Shown one piece after another: positions 1-7,068 of a stretch of DNA of 19,835 bases. The first letter of the stretch is position 1, and the number at the start of each line of letters is the position of its first letter. The position numbers were made by a program, and so were the translations under genes. Under the pieces are notes generated by a model. That model searched no databases. It saw only the letters and a list, made by a program, of their open reading frames with translations, and was not told the DNA's origin. Source of the DNA: JBBRMW01 sp038239365 (lineage in GTDB: Bacteria > Chloroflexota > Anaerolineae > Aggregatilineales > UBA2796); NCBI GenBank assembly GCA_038239365.1, contig JBBSEU010000086.1, positions 1 through 19,835 of the forward strand, written 5' to 3'.

Positions 1-20
1 AGGGGTTGGGGTGAGGGCAA
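1..20. repeat. Partial G-rich repeat copy cut by window edge
   Basis: The first 20 bases are identical to the right half of the repeat ending at 1891, beginning AGGGGTTGGGGTGAGG. The rest of the element lies outside the window. It is the same family as the copies at 1855-1891 and, more loosely, 4252-4305. Confidence 0.7.
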
Positions 21-41
21 CTGCGTAATAACTGGATGACA

Positions 42-61
42 GGACGGCTCAGAGACCGTCC
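42..61. other. Small hairpin downstream of the SLATT gene
   Basis: GGACGG (42-47) and CCGTCC (56-61) form a 6-bp stem with an 8-nt loop, just beyond the stop codon of the minus-strand gene ending at 76. There is no T-run on the minus strand after it. If it is a terminator it is not a canonical intrinsic one. Confidence 0.3.
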
Positions 62-75
62 ATAGCACTAAATTT

Positions 76-1146
76 CTAGACTGTTTTCTTCTGTTCTTCT
101 TCGGCGCGCTGCGTCAGGCGGGTGAGGTCAGACAGAATAGCCTTATCAGTGGTGTTTTGCATTTGCAACGCCAGTTCATACCATTCACGACGTTCCCACG
201 CCAGGGTGTTCTCAATCTGCTGGACAAAGTCGGTAATGACCTTACCTTTTGTGGTCGGGTCGAGGTACTCAGGGTTATTTGCATAGCTATCCCAACGAGT
301 TTCCAGCTTAGACAACTGCTCCGCAGCAACCATGAAAAGGCTATACGTTTTGCCAAACATACTGACATTCGCAGCATTCGCCAGCGCGACAGAAATTGCA
401 TTGGTGATCGCTACCAACACAACGATTTCAACATTCAAGGTACCAGCCAGGGCGCTAATGATTGCACCCACCAACAGGATAATTTGTGCAGCGCGTGTGT
501 AATTGCGTAGTTGGGCAAAGTCACGGTTGGTGGCGTTGTTGTACCAGGCTTCTTGCTGTATAACACGCCACTGGACGTATTGATCAGCCGTAATTTCACT
601 GAGGCCATCATCGTCGGGCGTATATTTATTAGCGTCGGCGATGGCCGCTTTAATAGCTTCTTCTGTGGTCGGCGCTTCAACACGCGGCGGAATACCACTC
701 TCTTTGGGTTTGACATCGTTTTTGAGGGCACTTATTGTGTCGGCCAGCAGATCATCCATTGCTTCGGGCGGGCCAGCCGCGTATATTCCAGCCTGCATCC
801 GGTAGAGGAAAATATTCATCCGCATTATTTCGGCGGTATACCGATATTTTATCCAGGCATTCGTACCGGTGAAGCGGATAATGTCGGTCATCAGGAATGC
901 CGCAATAATTGGCAGGGTAATGCTAATCACGGCGAAAAGAATAGCCAACGATTGCTGCCCAATGACGGTGGTGGCAACGGCGGCTACGGTGGAGATAAGG
1001 GTAAGCAGAATAACCCGGCGACGTCCCTGAACGTACTCTGCCTTCAATTGGCTGGCAGTGTGATCATAAATAGACAGTTCCGCCCATTCACGGAGCAATA
1101 CTTTCGTGTTAAGTTTAGATTGCAGAATATCTGTAGAATTTGTCAT
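76..1146 (-). CDS. Tandem SLATT / DUF4231 membrane protein
   Basis: A 356-aa protein with two pairs of hydrophobic helices, around residues 44-90 and 219-260. The first pair is followed by WIKYRYTAEIMRMN (residues 98-111), the W-x-x-x-R-x-x-AE pattern typical of DUF4231/SLATT. The second pair is preceded by a WYNNATNRDFAQLRNY segment (201-216). A charged low-complexity linker (about 145-190) joins the two units. SLATT domains are two-TM modules known from bacterial conflict systems, where they are predicted pore-forming effectors coupled to nucleotide-generating or nucleotide-sensing partners. No such partner is in the window, but the region beyond its 3' end is not visible. The start is supported by AGGAGGGG at 1152-1159, five bases before the ATG. 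Membrane localisation is secure; the effector role is inferred. Confidence 0.8.
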   Translation of the reverse strand: MTNSTDILQSKLNTKVLLREWAELSIYDHTASQLKAEYVQGRRRVILLTLISTVAAVATTVIGQQSLAILFAVISITLPIIAAFLMTDIIRFTGTNAWIKYRYTAEIMRMNIFLYRMQAGIYAAGPPEAMDDLLADTISALKNDVKPKESGIPPRVEAPTTEEAIKAAIADANKYTPDDDGLSEITADQYVQWRVIQQEAWYNNATNRDFAQLRNYTRAAQIILLVGAIISALAGTLNVEIVVLVAITNAISVALANAANVSMFGKTYSLFMVAAEQLSKLETRWDSYANNPEYLDPTTKGKVITDFVQQIENTLAWERREWYELALQMQNTTDKAILSDLTRLTQRAEEEQKKTV

Positions 1147-1151
1147 TTCAG

Positions 1152-1159
1152 CCCCTCCT
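1152..1159 (-). promoter_or_regulatory. Strong Shine-Dalgarno for SLATT gene
   Basis: AGGAGGGG read on the minus strand, 5 nt before the ATG at 1146. It is one of the strongest ribosome-binding sites in the window and fixes the start. Confidence 0.75.
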
Positions 1160-1271
1160 ACAGCATGAACGAGATAGGATATGTATTCAAGCTACTAAAT
1201 TCAATATCAACCGAGCAAGTGTAATGTATGACCATCAGCGATGTCTAAAGATGAAAAAGTTTCCAACACAT

Positions 1272-1277
1272 ATTATA
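1272..1277 (-). promoter_or_regulatory. Candidate -10 box for SLATT gene
   Basis: A perfect TATAAT on the minus strand about 125 nt upstream of the SLATT start. I see no good -35 at 16-18 nt, so this is a -10 match only. Confidence 0.35.
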
Positions 1278-1441
1278 CACATTTTGTAGTAAAAATTGGT
1301 TAATAAAGTTATTGTGAGATCATAAACCATATTTATAGTCTATTTCAGAAGTTATTTGAGGATAACCTCATCCATTGTCAAAAATTGGGTTTTCCAAAAA
1401 CTCCAATTCGCTGCTGACATAACGTTGTCACACGCGCCATT

Positions 1442-1447
1442 TATACT
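1442..1447 (+). promoter_or_regulatory. Candidate -10 box for VOC gene
   Basis: TATACT inside CCATTTATACTG (1437-1448). The same 12 bases recur at the promoter of the BRO-like gene (11174-11185). TTGTCA (1425-1430) is only 11 nt upstream, too close for a standard sigma70 spacer, so the -35 is unresolved. Confidence 0.4.
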
Positions 1448-1484
1448 GTGTCTATCGCTTAGAGATGCAGAATTGGAGTCAAAA

Positions 1485-1841
1485 ATGGCAACCAGCACAA
1501 CCCTTCACTTCGTCGTGATCTACGTTGAAAATATCGAAACCGCAGCAGAGTTTTTCACCAAAACGCTTGGTTTTGCAGTGCCCGATCAAGACCCGAACGA
1601 ACCCGGTTTTCGCCGTTTTGATGGCGGTGAAGGAGTCGCTTTCGGGTTGCAGCAAGTCGATTCGCGCTTTCCGCACAAAGCAGGGACGGTTGAGTTGTGG
1701 CTCAAGACAGATAATTTGCCCGCCACTCATGCCCGCCTGAGCGAACAAAACGCTGCCGCCACACCGATTATCCCAATGCCGTTTGCGTCGTTCTTTGGCG
1801 TGCGTGCCCCGGACGGCGCGGCCATCACGATCCAGAGTTAG
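1485..1841 (+). CDS. VOC / glyoxalase-fold family protein
   Basis: A 118-aa single-module protein. The N-terminus LHFVVIYVENIETAAEFFTK followed by LGF is the usual beta-alpha opening of a VOC module: a strand ending in a D/E-x-x-x-A-x-x-FY helix, then LGF. ELWLKTDN and the C-terminal FGVRAPDGAAITI segment match the second half of the fold, the 'F-x-DPDG' position being APDG here. Members include lyases, dioxygenases and antibiotic-binding proteins, and the substrate cannot be told from sequence. The ATG at 1485 is preferred over upstream in-frame starts because GGAG (1475-1478) precedes it by 6 nt and the VOC fold begins directly there. It converges with the DUF3592 gene across a G-rich hairpin repeat. 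Confidence 0.8.
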   Translation: MATSTTLHFVVIYVENIETAAEFFTKTLGFAVPDQDPNEPGFRRFDGGEGVAFGLQQVDSRFPHKAGTVELWLKTDNLPATHARLSEQNAAATPIIPMPFASFFGVRAPDGAAITIQS

Positions 1842-1854
1842 CACCCGACCTTAG

Positions 1855-1891
1855 CCCCTCTCCCTCGGGAGAGGGGTTGGGGTGAGGGCAA
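1855..1891. repeat. G-rich hairpin repeat between convergent genes
   Basis: CCCCTCTCCC (1855-1864) and GGGAGAGGGG (1867-1876) form a perfect 10-bp stem with a two-base loop, followed by TTGGGGTGAGGGCAA. The last 20 bases match window positions 1-20. It fills the 50-nt gap between the stops of the VOC gene and the DUF3592 gene and directly abuts the latter. It may serve as a bidirectional transcription barrier. There is no T-tract, so a role as intrinsic terminator is uncertain. Confidence 0.7.
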
Positions 1892-3172
1892 TCACATCAC
1901 GCGGTACGTCTGGTCATCGGCATACAAAACGGTGACGGGCGTACCCGCACTTGGCAGCATACTTGCGCGCAAATCGTTGCGTCCGGCCTTCTCGGTACGT
2001 TTCAACCAGCGTCCATCAGGCGTCTGAAAGGTGTAGGCCAGATTAATCGAGTAGCTATTTTTGCTACGTTTGCCACCACATTTGACAACCTGCCCCTTCA
2101 GAAGCTGTCCCGTTTGCACCAGCCGTCGATTGCGTAACATATAACGCACCTGCCAAAGCATCAGCAATCCACTGATCGCCACAAAAATGATCGCAAAGAT
2201 CAGAAACATCAAATAGCCCGAATCATCGGCAAATTTTCCAGCCAAACGCACACCATGCGGATCGTCCGGTAGAAATCTCACCTCAATCGAGGTACCCGGT
2301 GCCAATCGGTTATAAGCGTCGCTGCTGACGGTTTGCTCTGCCGAGATGGTTTGACCTTCGGCTTTGCCAGCGGTAGCAACGAACTGAAAAGCGATATGGT
2401 AGGTGGTGCTGGCATTCTTGCCGCTTGATCGGGTGGTGTACCGATTCGTAACGACGGCCTGAGTGGTATGGCCTTCGCGCCCTAATCGTGTGATGAAATT
2501 CCACTGATCGGCGCTCACCGCATAGACGATAATCGCTGTGATCAACAAGATCGATACAAACAGCAAATTACCCATGCTGGACGCGATGCGGCGCGATGTG
2601 CCTTCCACCATGCGTTGATTGGCTTTATTGAACAGAAATGGCTCGTTGGATGGGGATTTACCTACGATCCCCATTTCTTGCGTGCTGAGTATTGTGTAGG
2701 CTGCGTTAGCGGTCTCTTTGAACGATTGCGTACTCTTGATCGCAGCAGAAATACCTAGAAACAATATCAAACTGCCAAAAGCCAGCGCGCCGAGTCGAAT
2801 TGCGGTTGCAGTATCGGTGGGCATTTTTTCGGTAAACAGCGCAACAAAGATCACGCCAAAGATCAGAAATGGGATGATCGTGATCAGCACAAAGGCCGCC
2901 TGACAGCCGCCCGCGACTCGGAGTGCGGTTTGCGTTTGCCGTGCCGATAGGATGACTTTGGGCGATTCCAGTGGCGCATCGACGGCCATCAGGGTTAGCG
3001 ACGGATGGATTTTGGCCGCAGAACGAGCGGTGCCATGCAATGTGCCGCACGCCGGACAAACGTCGCCCTGAATGTGTTCAGTGCCACAGTTTGGGCACGT
3101 CCACTGCATCGACTCGGAAGTGGGTAACGCCGCATTTTGAGTCAAAGCCGATCCTCCACGATGATCCGTCAT
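1892..3172 (-). CDS. Zinc-ribbon DUF3592 multi-pass membrane protein
   Basis: A 426-aa protein. The N-terminus has a zinc-ribbon with C26-P-N-C29 and C39-P-A-C42. Four hydrophobic segments follow at about 86-114, 124-145, 199-221 and 319-345. Between TM3 and TM4 lies a DUF3592-type extracytoplasmic beta domain (about 238-312, including VEVRF-like IEVRFLPDDPHGVRL). A second shorter copy of the same kind follows TM4 (about 358-420, ending VTVLYADDQTYRVM). The biochemical function of DUF3592 is not established. The start is uncertain: the ATG at 3172 lacks a clear ribosome-binding site, and M22 just before the zinc ribbon is an alternative. It begins 27 nt after the methyltransferase stop on the same strand and is probably the last gene of the hom operon. 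Confidence 0.75.
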   Translation of the reverse strand: MTDHRGGSALTQNAALPTSESMQWTCPNCGTEHIQGDVCPACGTLHGTARSAAKIHPSLTLMAVDAPLESPKVILSARQTQTALRVAGGCQAAFVLITIIPFLIFGVIFVALFTEKMPTDTATAIRLGALAFGSLILFLGISAAIKSTQSFKETANAAYTILSTQEMGIVGKSPSNEPFLFNKANQRMVEGTSRRIASSMGNLLFVSILLITAIIVYAVSADQWNFITRLGREGHTTQAVVTNRYTTRSSGKNASTTYHIAFQFVATAGKAEGQTISAEQTVSSDAYNRLAPGTSIEVRFLPDDPHGVRLAGKFADDSGYLMFLIFAIIFVAISGLLMLWQVRYMLRNRRLVQTGQLLKGQVVKCGGKRSKNSYSINLAYTFQTPDGRWLKRTEKAGRNDLRASMLPSAGTPVTVLYADDQTYRVM

Positions 3173-3199
3173 CAGGATCGATCATACACCGAAAATATT

Positions 3200-3967
3200 T
3201 TAAGGACTCAATGGACTCATAAAAAACCAGCGCATATGGTACGACTCGCGCCGCTCGTGCATCCACTGCACATAGTAGCGTTGGGGGATGAGTGGGATCG
3301 TTTTCCAGGCCGGGATCGGAAAATCGGCGGCGGTGCGGCCTCCGGCAGGAACTTCGCGGATCGCGTGTGTGGCCGCAAATCGCGCTTTGAGTGCATCACC
3401 CGTACCCGCCCGTAAGTGATCGTGAATCTCTACCAAAATCGTGACGTGCGCTAATCCCGGCACACGAACCGGGTCCAGCAGTTCGTTTTCCGCGCCTTCG
3501 ACATCCATCAACACCAGGCATTGACCGCGTTCTGGCATTTGAGCGGCTAACCCGGCGGGATCACATTCACCGTAGATCGTGAGCCGATCCGTCACGTTGT
3601 TGGCAGCGGCCATGCGCGCGATCAACTGCTGACCGTCGGGCGTTGTCTCGAAAGCGATCACGCGCACATTTGGTTTGCGAACGGCAAAACCCACCGCGTA
3701 ATAGCCTTCCGCCGCGCCCACATCGATGATCGTCTCAAACTCATCTTTGATGATCGAGTCGATAATCGGGTGCAGTTCCAGCTCGTAAGTGCCAAGCAGC
3801 TTCGGGTACAACCAACTGCCGACACTTGCGCCAACGTAGTGCATCCCGCGAAACGGCCCGGTGTAGACTCGCTGACGAGTGTTCCAGTCGATCACACGGC
3901 GCGCAATCTGAGTCGGATACAACGCCTTCGGCACGATCTGTTTTGCAATACCCCGAACGCGGCTCAT
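3200..3967 (-). CDS. FkbM-like SAM-dependent methyltransferase
   Basis: A 255-aa protein (256 if the GTG at 3970 is used). Motif I is DVGAAEGYYAVG (residues 82-93), followed by the acidic residue of strand 2 in IAFETTP (E107). LMDVEGAE (about 153-160) and ILVEIHDH (about 177-184) are the hallmark D-x-EGAE and EIH segments of FkbM-type methyltransferases. The fold is therefore a Rossmann SAM methyltransferase; the acceptor is unknown (family members methylate sugars, polyketides and other small molecules). The ATG at 3967 overlaps the TGA of the upstream YkgJ-like gene (TGATG), implying translational coupling, and the GTG at 3970 is equally placed. A cysteine-cluster protein next to a methyltransferase suggests a joint modification step, but that is inference. 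Confidence 0.8.
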   Translation of the reverse strand: MSRVRGIAKQIVPKALYPTQIARRVIDWNTRQRVYTGPFRGMHYVGASVGSWLYPKLLGTYELELHPIIDSIIKDEFETIIDVGAAEGYYAVGFAVRKPNVRVIAFETTPDGQQLIARMAAANNVTDRLTIYGECDPAGLAAQMPERGQCLVLMDVEGAENELLDPVRVPGLAHVTILVEIHDHLRAGTGDALKARFAATHAIREVPAGGRTAADFPIPAWKTIPLIPQRYYVQWMHERRESYHMRWFFMSPLSP

Positions 3968-5082
3968 CACGGCAATTGCCCATCCCGGAGTGCCAACAAG
4001 AATGCCTGCTGATTTGGCTCGGTCAGCGCAATTTGTCCGGCAGGTGAAAGGAATAAATCAATCGCATCTGAGACCGCTTCGTTGAGCGCGTGATCAGGCC
4101 GTTGATCGACTCGAGTCGCTGCGTCATAGATGCCACCAACGATTGACCCTAGCAGTGCCACCCATCCAGTGCGCGCCGTTCGATGGAGTGCCGCCTGTTG
4201 GCCTTCGAGTGATTGGCGGGCGACGGTGGCAATGAATTTTGACGGAAAATTAACCTCACCCCCTACCCCCCTCTCCGTAAACGGGGAGGGGATGGGGGTG
4301 AGGTTCGTAATTGCGAAAAGCCACTTTTCGGAGCGGCGATACAATGCCGTCAGAGTATGGCGCACAGGCGGCGCGTTGATCGTCAAGCTATGCAGCGCCC
4401 GAAACAGAGCTAACCGATCCGGTTCAGTTGGTGCGGCGGGAATCGTCAACAGTAAATCGGCGGCGACACGAACCCTCTCCCAGACAGCGCGCCAATCGTT
4501 TTCGGGCACGGTCAGAATATCGATCAGTTTGGTTTGCCAGCCAAGAAATTCAGCATAGGTGATCTGCTGATCGGGTGTCAGGGGGAGCGTATCACCAATG
4601 GTGGTGATGGCCTGCACCTGTGACAATAACCGCCGCGCGCCGTCCAGATCAGGCGCATCATCCGAGTCGGTCATTTCGACCAGCCGCCGACAGCCGACAT
4701 TCAACGAAACATGTATACCATCAGGTGCTTGAACGACTTGCAGCGGGAAGAACTGGCAGGCAATTGGCTTGGCATCCATGCCCGCCGATTTATGAACGAT
4801 GCACAGGTTGTCGGTATCCAGAAACACGCAGCGATCATCGACTTTGTTGAGCGTGTACTGATGTGTCGCTTCATCCAAGATGACCAGCGGCACATCATCC
4901 GGTACATCGTTCAGGAGTGGCCGCCACATATCCAGATCGAGTCGGCGCGCTTCTCGTTCAGTCAGCATAATATCGTAGCTGCGACAGCCGCCGCCGCACA
5001 ATTTACAACGATGGTGGCTGTGAGAAGCGGTGTGCAGTTGTAGATCAGGATCGACGGCCTGTCGCGTGGAAAAAGGAGTCAT
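3967..5082 (-). CDS. YkgJ-family cysteine-cluster protein (FliB-like)
   Basis: A 371-aa protein. Conserved cysteines lie at 26, 29 and 33 (HRCKLCGGGCRSYDIMLT), 85 (DDRCVFLD), 94 (NLCIVHKS), 109 (KPIACQFFPL) and 131 (NVGCRR). This C-x2-C-x3-C ... C-x8-C-(I/V)H ... KPxxCxxFP ... GC array defines the YkgJ/flagellin lysine-N-methylase-like family, thought to bind a metal or Fe-S cluster. The C-terminal ~230 residues are helical and lineage-specific. Residues 260-277 are encoded exactly by a 54-bp genomic palindromic repeat. The start ATG at 5082 overlaps the hom stop by ATGA, and AGGAG-like purines are absent because the gene is coupled. Its stop overlaps the methyltransferase start. Function in this operon is unknown; metal-dependent modification is plausible. 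Confidence 0.75.
   Translation of the reverse strand: MTPFSTRQAVDPDLQLHTASHSHHRCKLCGGGCRSYDIMLTEREARRLDLDMWRPLLNDVPDDVPLVILDEATHQYTLNKVDDRCVFLDTDNLCIVHKSAGMDAKPIACQFFPLQVVQAPDGIHVSLNVGCRRLVEMTDSDDAPDLDGARRLLSQVQAITTIGDTLPLTPDQQITYAEFLGWQTKLIDILTVPENDWRAVWERVRVAADLLLTIPAAPTEPDRLALFRALHSLTINAPPVRHTLTALYRRSEKWLFAITNLTPIPSPFTERGVGGEVNFPSKFIATVARQSLEGQQAALHRTARTGWVALLGSIVGGIYDAATRVDQRPDHALNEAVSDAIDLFLSPAGQIALTEPNQQAFLLALRDGQLP
4252..4305. repeat. 54-bp palindromic G/C-rich repeat inside a CDS
   Basis: AACCTCACCCCC (4252-4263) and GGGGGTGAGGTT (4294-4305) are perfect 12-bp outer arms. Inner arms at 4268-4278 and 4281-4291 pair at 10 of 11 positions. It belongs to the same loose family as the copies at 1-20 and 1855-1891. 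It lies within the YkgJ-like gene, is exactly 18 codons long and is read as NLTPIPSPFTERGVGGEV. Confidence 0.85.
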
Positions 5083-6113
5083 CGCCGCGCCCGGTGCATC
5101 TCCAGCAGATCGGACAGGATCGCAAAACCCGTTTGTGGACGACCCGCACCCGGCCCGATCAACGTTACCGCGCCGAGTAGATCGGTCTGGTAGGTGATCG
5201 CGTTCGTCACGCCGCCTACACCGGTTAAGGGATCGGCAACAGGCAAGCGTTCGGGGCGGACCCGCGCATTGACCTTACCATTTTTAAGCGTTGCACTGGC
5301 GATCAGTTTCCAGCGTTCGCCCGCATCTTTGGCGGCCTGCACATCGGCACTGGTCAGCGCCGTGATCCCGGTGCAATCCACATCGCCCGGTTTCAAGCCG
5401 CCGCCCAACACTACGTTCGCCAGGATCGCCAGTTTGCCCGCCGCGTCGTGACCTTCCACGTCGCCGCTCGGATCGGCTTCGGCATAGCCCAACCACTGTG
5501 CTTCGGCCAGGGCATCGGTATACGGTGCGCCCGCTTCCATTTGCGTCAGAATGTAGTTGGTCGTGCCGTTCAAAATGCCACGAACTGCCGTCACATGACA
5601 TCCGGCCAACGCCTCACGCGCCAATCGCAGCGCAGGCGTGCCGCTCATGACCGTCCCTTCATAACCGAAGTAGACATTTTTCGCTTTTGCCGCCTCAACC
5701 AGTTCCCGATAAGCCAGCGCCACCGGCCCCTTATTGGTGAGGATGATACTTTTACCCGACTCAAAAGCGGCGTGGCAATGCGACAAGGCAGGCTGCCCCG
5801 TCACCAGATCGGTGTAGCTGACTTCGATGATCGTATCGGCGTTGGTCTGCCGGATCGTCGCCAGCGAGTCCAGGTCACGAATCAGACCAAGCGAGTCGGG
5901 ATAAGCCGAGAGCGATCCAGTCTTTGCCGCGCTGAGCAGTGCTGCCAGATCGAGTCCGTCCGGGTGATACAACGCGCCTTTTTGAATATCCGAGACGGCC
6001 ACAACGCGCGCTTCAAAGTCCTGTGTGCGTGCCAGTTCCGCGCCGCGCTCGTGCAGAATTTCGGCAGTGCCCTGCCCAACCGTGCCAAAGCCAATGAATG
6101 CTAAGCGATACAA
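5079..6113 (-). CDS. hom: Homoserine dehydrogenase
   Basis: A 344-aa NAD(P)-dependent oxidoreductase that converts aspartate semialdehyde to homoserine, the branch point to threonine and methionine. Dinucleotide fold: GFGTVGQG (residues 8-15). Also visible are TNKGP (126-130), GTVMSGTP (153-160), NGTTN (182-186) and the family signature around GDVEGHDAAGKLAIL (217-231). GPGAGRPQTGFAILSDL near the C-terminus matches the usual GAGxxxTAxAVxxDL. There is no C-terminal ACT domain, so feedback control by threonine through that domain is not expected. I chose the TTG at 6113 because GAGGG sits 6 nt upstream and the protein then begins at the first beta strand; a TTG at 6140 is possible. It is the first gene of a minus-strand operon and overlaps the next gene by ATGA. 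Confidence 0.93.
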   Translation of the reverse strand: MYRLAFIGFGTVGQGTAEILHERGAELARTQDFEARVVAVSDIQKGALYHPDGLDLAALLSAAKTGSLSAYPDSLGLIRDLDSLATIRQTNADTIIEVSYTDLVTGQPALSHCHAAFESGKSIILTNKGPVALAYRELVEAAKAKNVYFGYEGTVMSGTPALRLAREALAGCHVTAVRGILNGTTNYILTQMEAGAPYTDALAEAQWLGYAEADPSGDVEGHDAAGKLAILANVVLGGGLKPGDVDCTGITALTSADVQAAKDAGERWKLIASATLKNGKVNARVRPERLPVADPLTGVGGVTNAITYQTDLLGAVTLIGPGAGRPQTGFAILSDLLEMHRARR

Positions 6114-6165
6114 AACGATCCCTCTTTCGTGGAGAGACAATGTTCGGTCTCAACTACACTGTATT

Positions 6166-6194
6166 ATTATGACCGCCAACTAGCTCAAAATCAA
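6166..6194 (-). promoter_or_regulatory. Sigma70-type promoter for hom operon
   Basis: On the minus strand, TTGATT (6189-6194) is followed by a 17-nt spacer and CATAAT (6166-6171), about 50 nt upstream of the chosen hom start. The match is moderate (4/6 and 5/6), but the spacing is optimal and the location fits. Confidence 0.5.
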
Positions 6195-6250
6195 CGTGCT
6201 GTGACCGGAAAAGCGACTCGGGAAGCTCAACAGTATAAACGTCTGTGTTG

Positions 6251-6256
6251 TATAAT
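6251..6256 (+). promoter_or_regulatory. Candidate -10 for the toxin-antitoxin pair
   Basis: A perfect TATAAT 42 nt upstream of the antitoxin ATG. The best -35 is TCAACA (6227-6232) at 18 nt spacing, a weak match. A weak -35 would fit a promoter that is regulated by the antitoxin. Confidence 0.45.
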
Positions 6257-6298
6257 CGTCTTTAACGTTGAGCGCCAGCAAACGAAAGAAGGTGCAAA

Positions 6299-6613
6299 AT
6301 GGTTGCAATTACGCTTGATGCGACTGTGGATAAGGATCGAAACCTCATCATTCACCTGCCAGATGATATGCCCACTGGCCGCGTTGAAGTCACGATTCGT
6401 TCGGTTGAGGCGCAAACCACGACCCAGCCATTCCTGAGCCGCCAGGAAGCACGCGCCAAACTGTTGGCTGCGGGTCGACTCAGCACAGCCTGGGACGATG
6501 AAGAGGAGTTTCAGCCAACCATGACCGATGCTGAAATCTGGGAACTGGGTCAAACCGTACAGAATGCCCGAACCGCTCAAGATTATATCGATGAGGAACG
6601 AGGCAACTATTGA
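6299..6613 (+). CDS. Putative antitoxin of PIN-domain TA pair
   Basis: A 104-aa acidic protein. The N-terminal part (about residues 4-36) reads as a short beta hairpin, with DRNLIIHLPDDMPTGRVEVTI resembling the N-terminal swapped-beta modules of small antitoxins found next to PIN toxins. The C-terminal half is helical and acidic (WDDEEEF, YIDEERGNY), as expected for a toxin-wrapping tail. No family name is certain. AGAAGG about 6 nt upstream supports the ATG at 6299. Its TGA overlaps the TTG start of the PIN gene (TTGA), the usual translational coupling for TA operons. The assignment rests on this pairing more than on its own sequence. Confidence 0.7.
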   Translation: MVAITLDATVDKDRNLIIHLPDDMPTGRVEVTIRSVEAQTTTQPFLSRQEARAKLLAAGRLSTAWDDEEEFQPTMTDAEIWELGQTVQNARTAQDYIDEERGNY

Positions 6614-7068
6614 CCTCGTTTTATGTTGATACGAGTGCCATCGCCAAGCGATACCTCACAACGGAGCAAGGTGCGGCATGGGTTGCGAACTTGACATCGG
6701 CTTCGGCGGGTAATGTCATCATACTCACCGATTTAACGGTTGTCGAAATGTGTTCCGTGCTGGCACGGCTTGTTGAGGACAGCAAATTATCGACGCTCAA
6801 TGCAGCGAAAATGAAGCGGCAATTCTTATCCGATGTGCGCCGAGAATATTTGGTTTTTCCGTTGGATAAACAAATTCTCAGGCGAGCGCGTGATTTGCCG
6901 AGCAAACACCACCGACTTCGGGCACTTGATTCGATTCAGCTTGCGGGTGCATTAGAAGCGACAATTGAACTCAATGAACAACTTACATTCATCAGCACCG
7001 ATAATAACTTGTTGGTGGCGGCGTCTGCCGAGGGCTTCCGCATCGACAACCCGAACGTACATCCTTAA
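6610..7068 (+). CDS. PIN-domain ribonuclease toxin (VapC-like)
   Basis: A 152-aa PIN domain with the four expected acidic residues: D7 (FYVDTSAIAKRY), E46 (TVVEMCSVLARL), D107 (RALDSIQLAGAL) and D131 (FISTDNNLLVAA). These coordinate Mg2+/Mn2+ in VapC-type endoribonucleases, which cleave tRNA, rRNA or mRNA when freed from antitoxin. The length is typical (130-150 aa). Start codon TTG at 6610 overlaps the antitoxin stop by four bases. Its stop codon overlaps the stop of the convergent ABC permease gene (shared TTAA at 7065-7068), so the two transcripts must overlap at their 3' ends. Confidence 0.88.
   Translation: MTSFYVDTSAIAKRYLTTEQGAAWVANLTSASAGNVIILTDLTVVEMCSVLARLVEDSKLSTLNAAKMKRQFLSDVRREYLVFPLDKQILRRARDLPSKHHRLRALDSIQLAGALEATIELNEQLTFISTDNNLLVAASAEGFRIDNPNVHP

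Larger units (their letters stand above)
1147..1484. other. Gene-free AT-rich divergent intergenic region
   Basis: This stretch separates the divergent SLATT and VOC genes. It is much richer in A/T than the flanking coding sequence and I find no convincing ORF. It holds the SLATT ribosome-binding site, a minus-strand TATAAT (1272-1277) and a plus-strand TATACT (1442-1447). The middle section (about 1285-1375) shows nothing I can assign. Confidence 0.6.

Noticed and set aside
511..1224. A 237-codon plus-strand frame
   Set aside because: Antisense to the SLATT gene, which has a strong ribosome-binding site and membrane segments. The plus frame is Gly/Arg/Asn-rich without a domain.
1425..1447. 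TTGTCA plus TATACT as a complete promoter for the VOC gene
   Set aside because: The spacer is 11 nt, too short for a standard sigma70 promoter; only the -10 is kept as a candidate.
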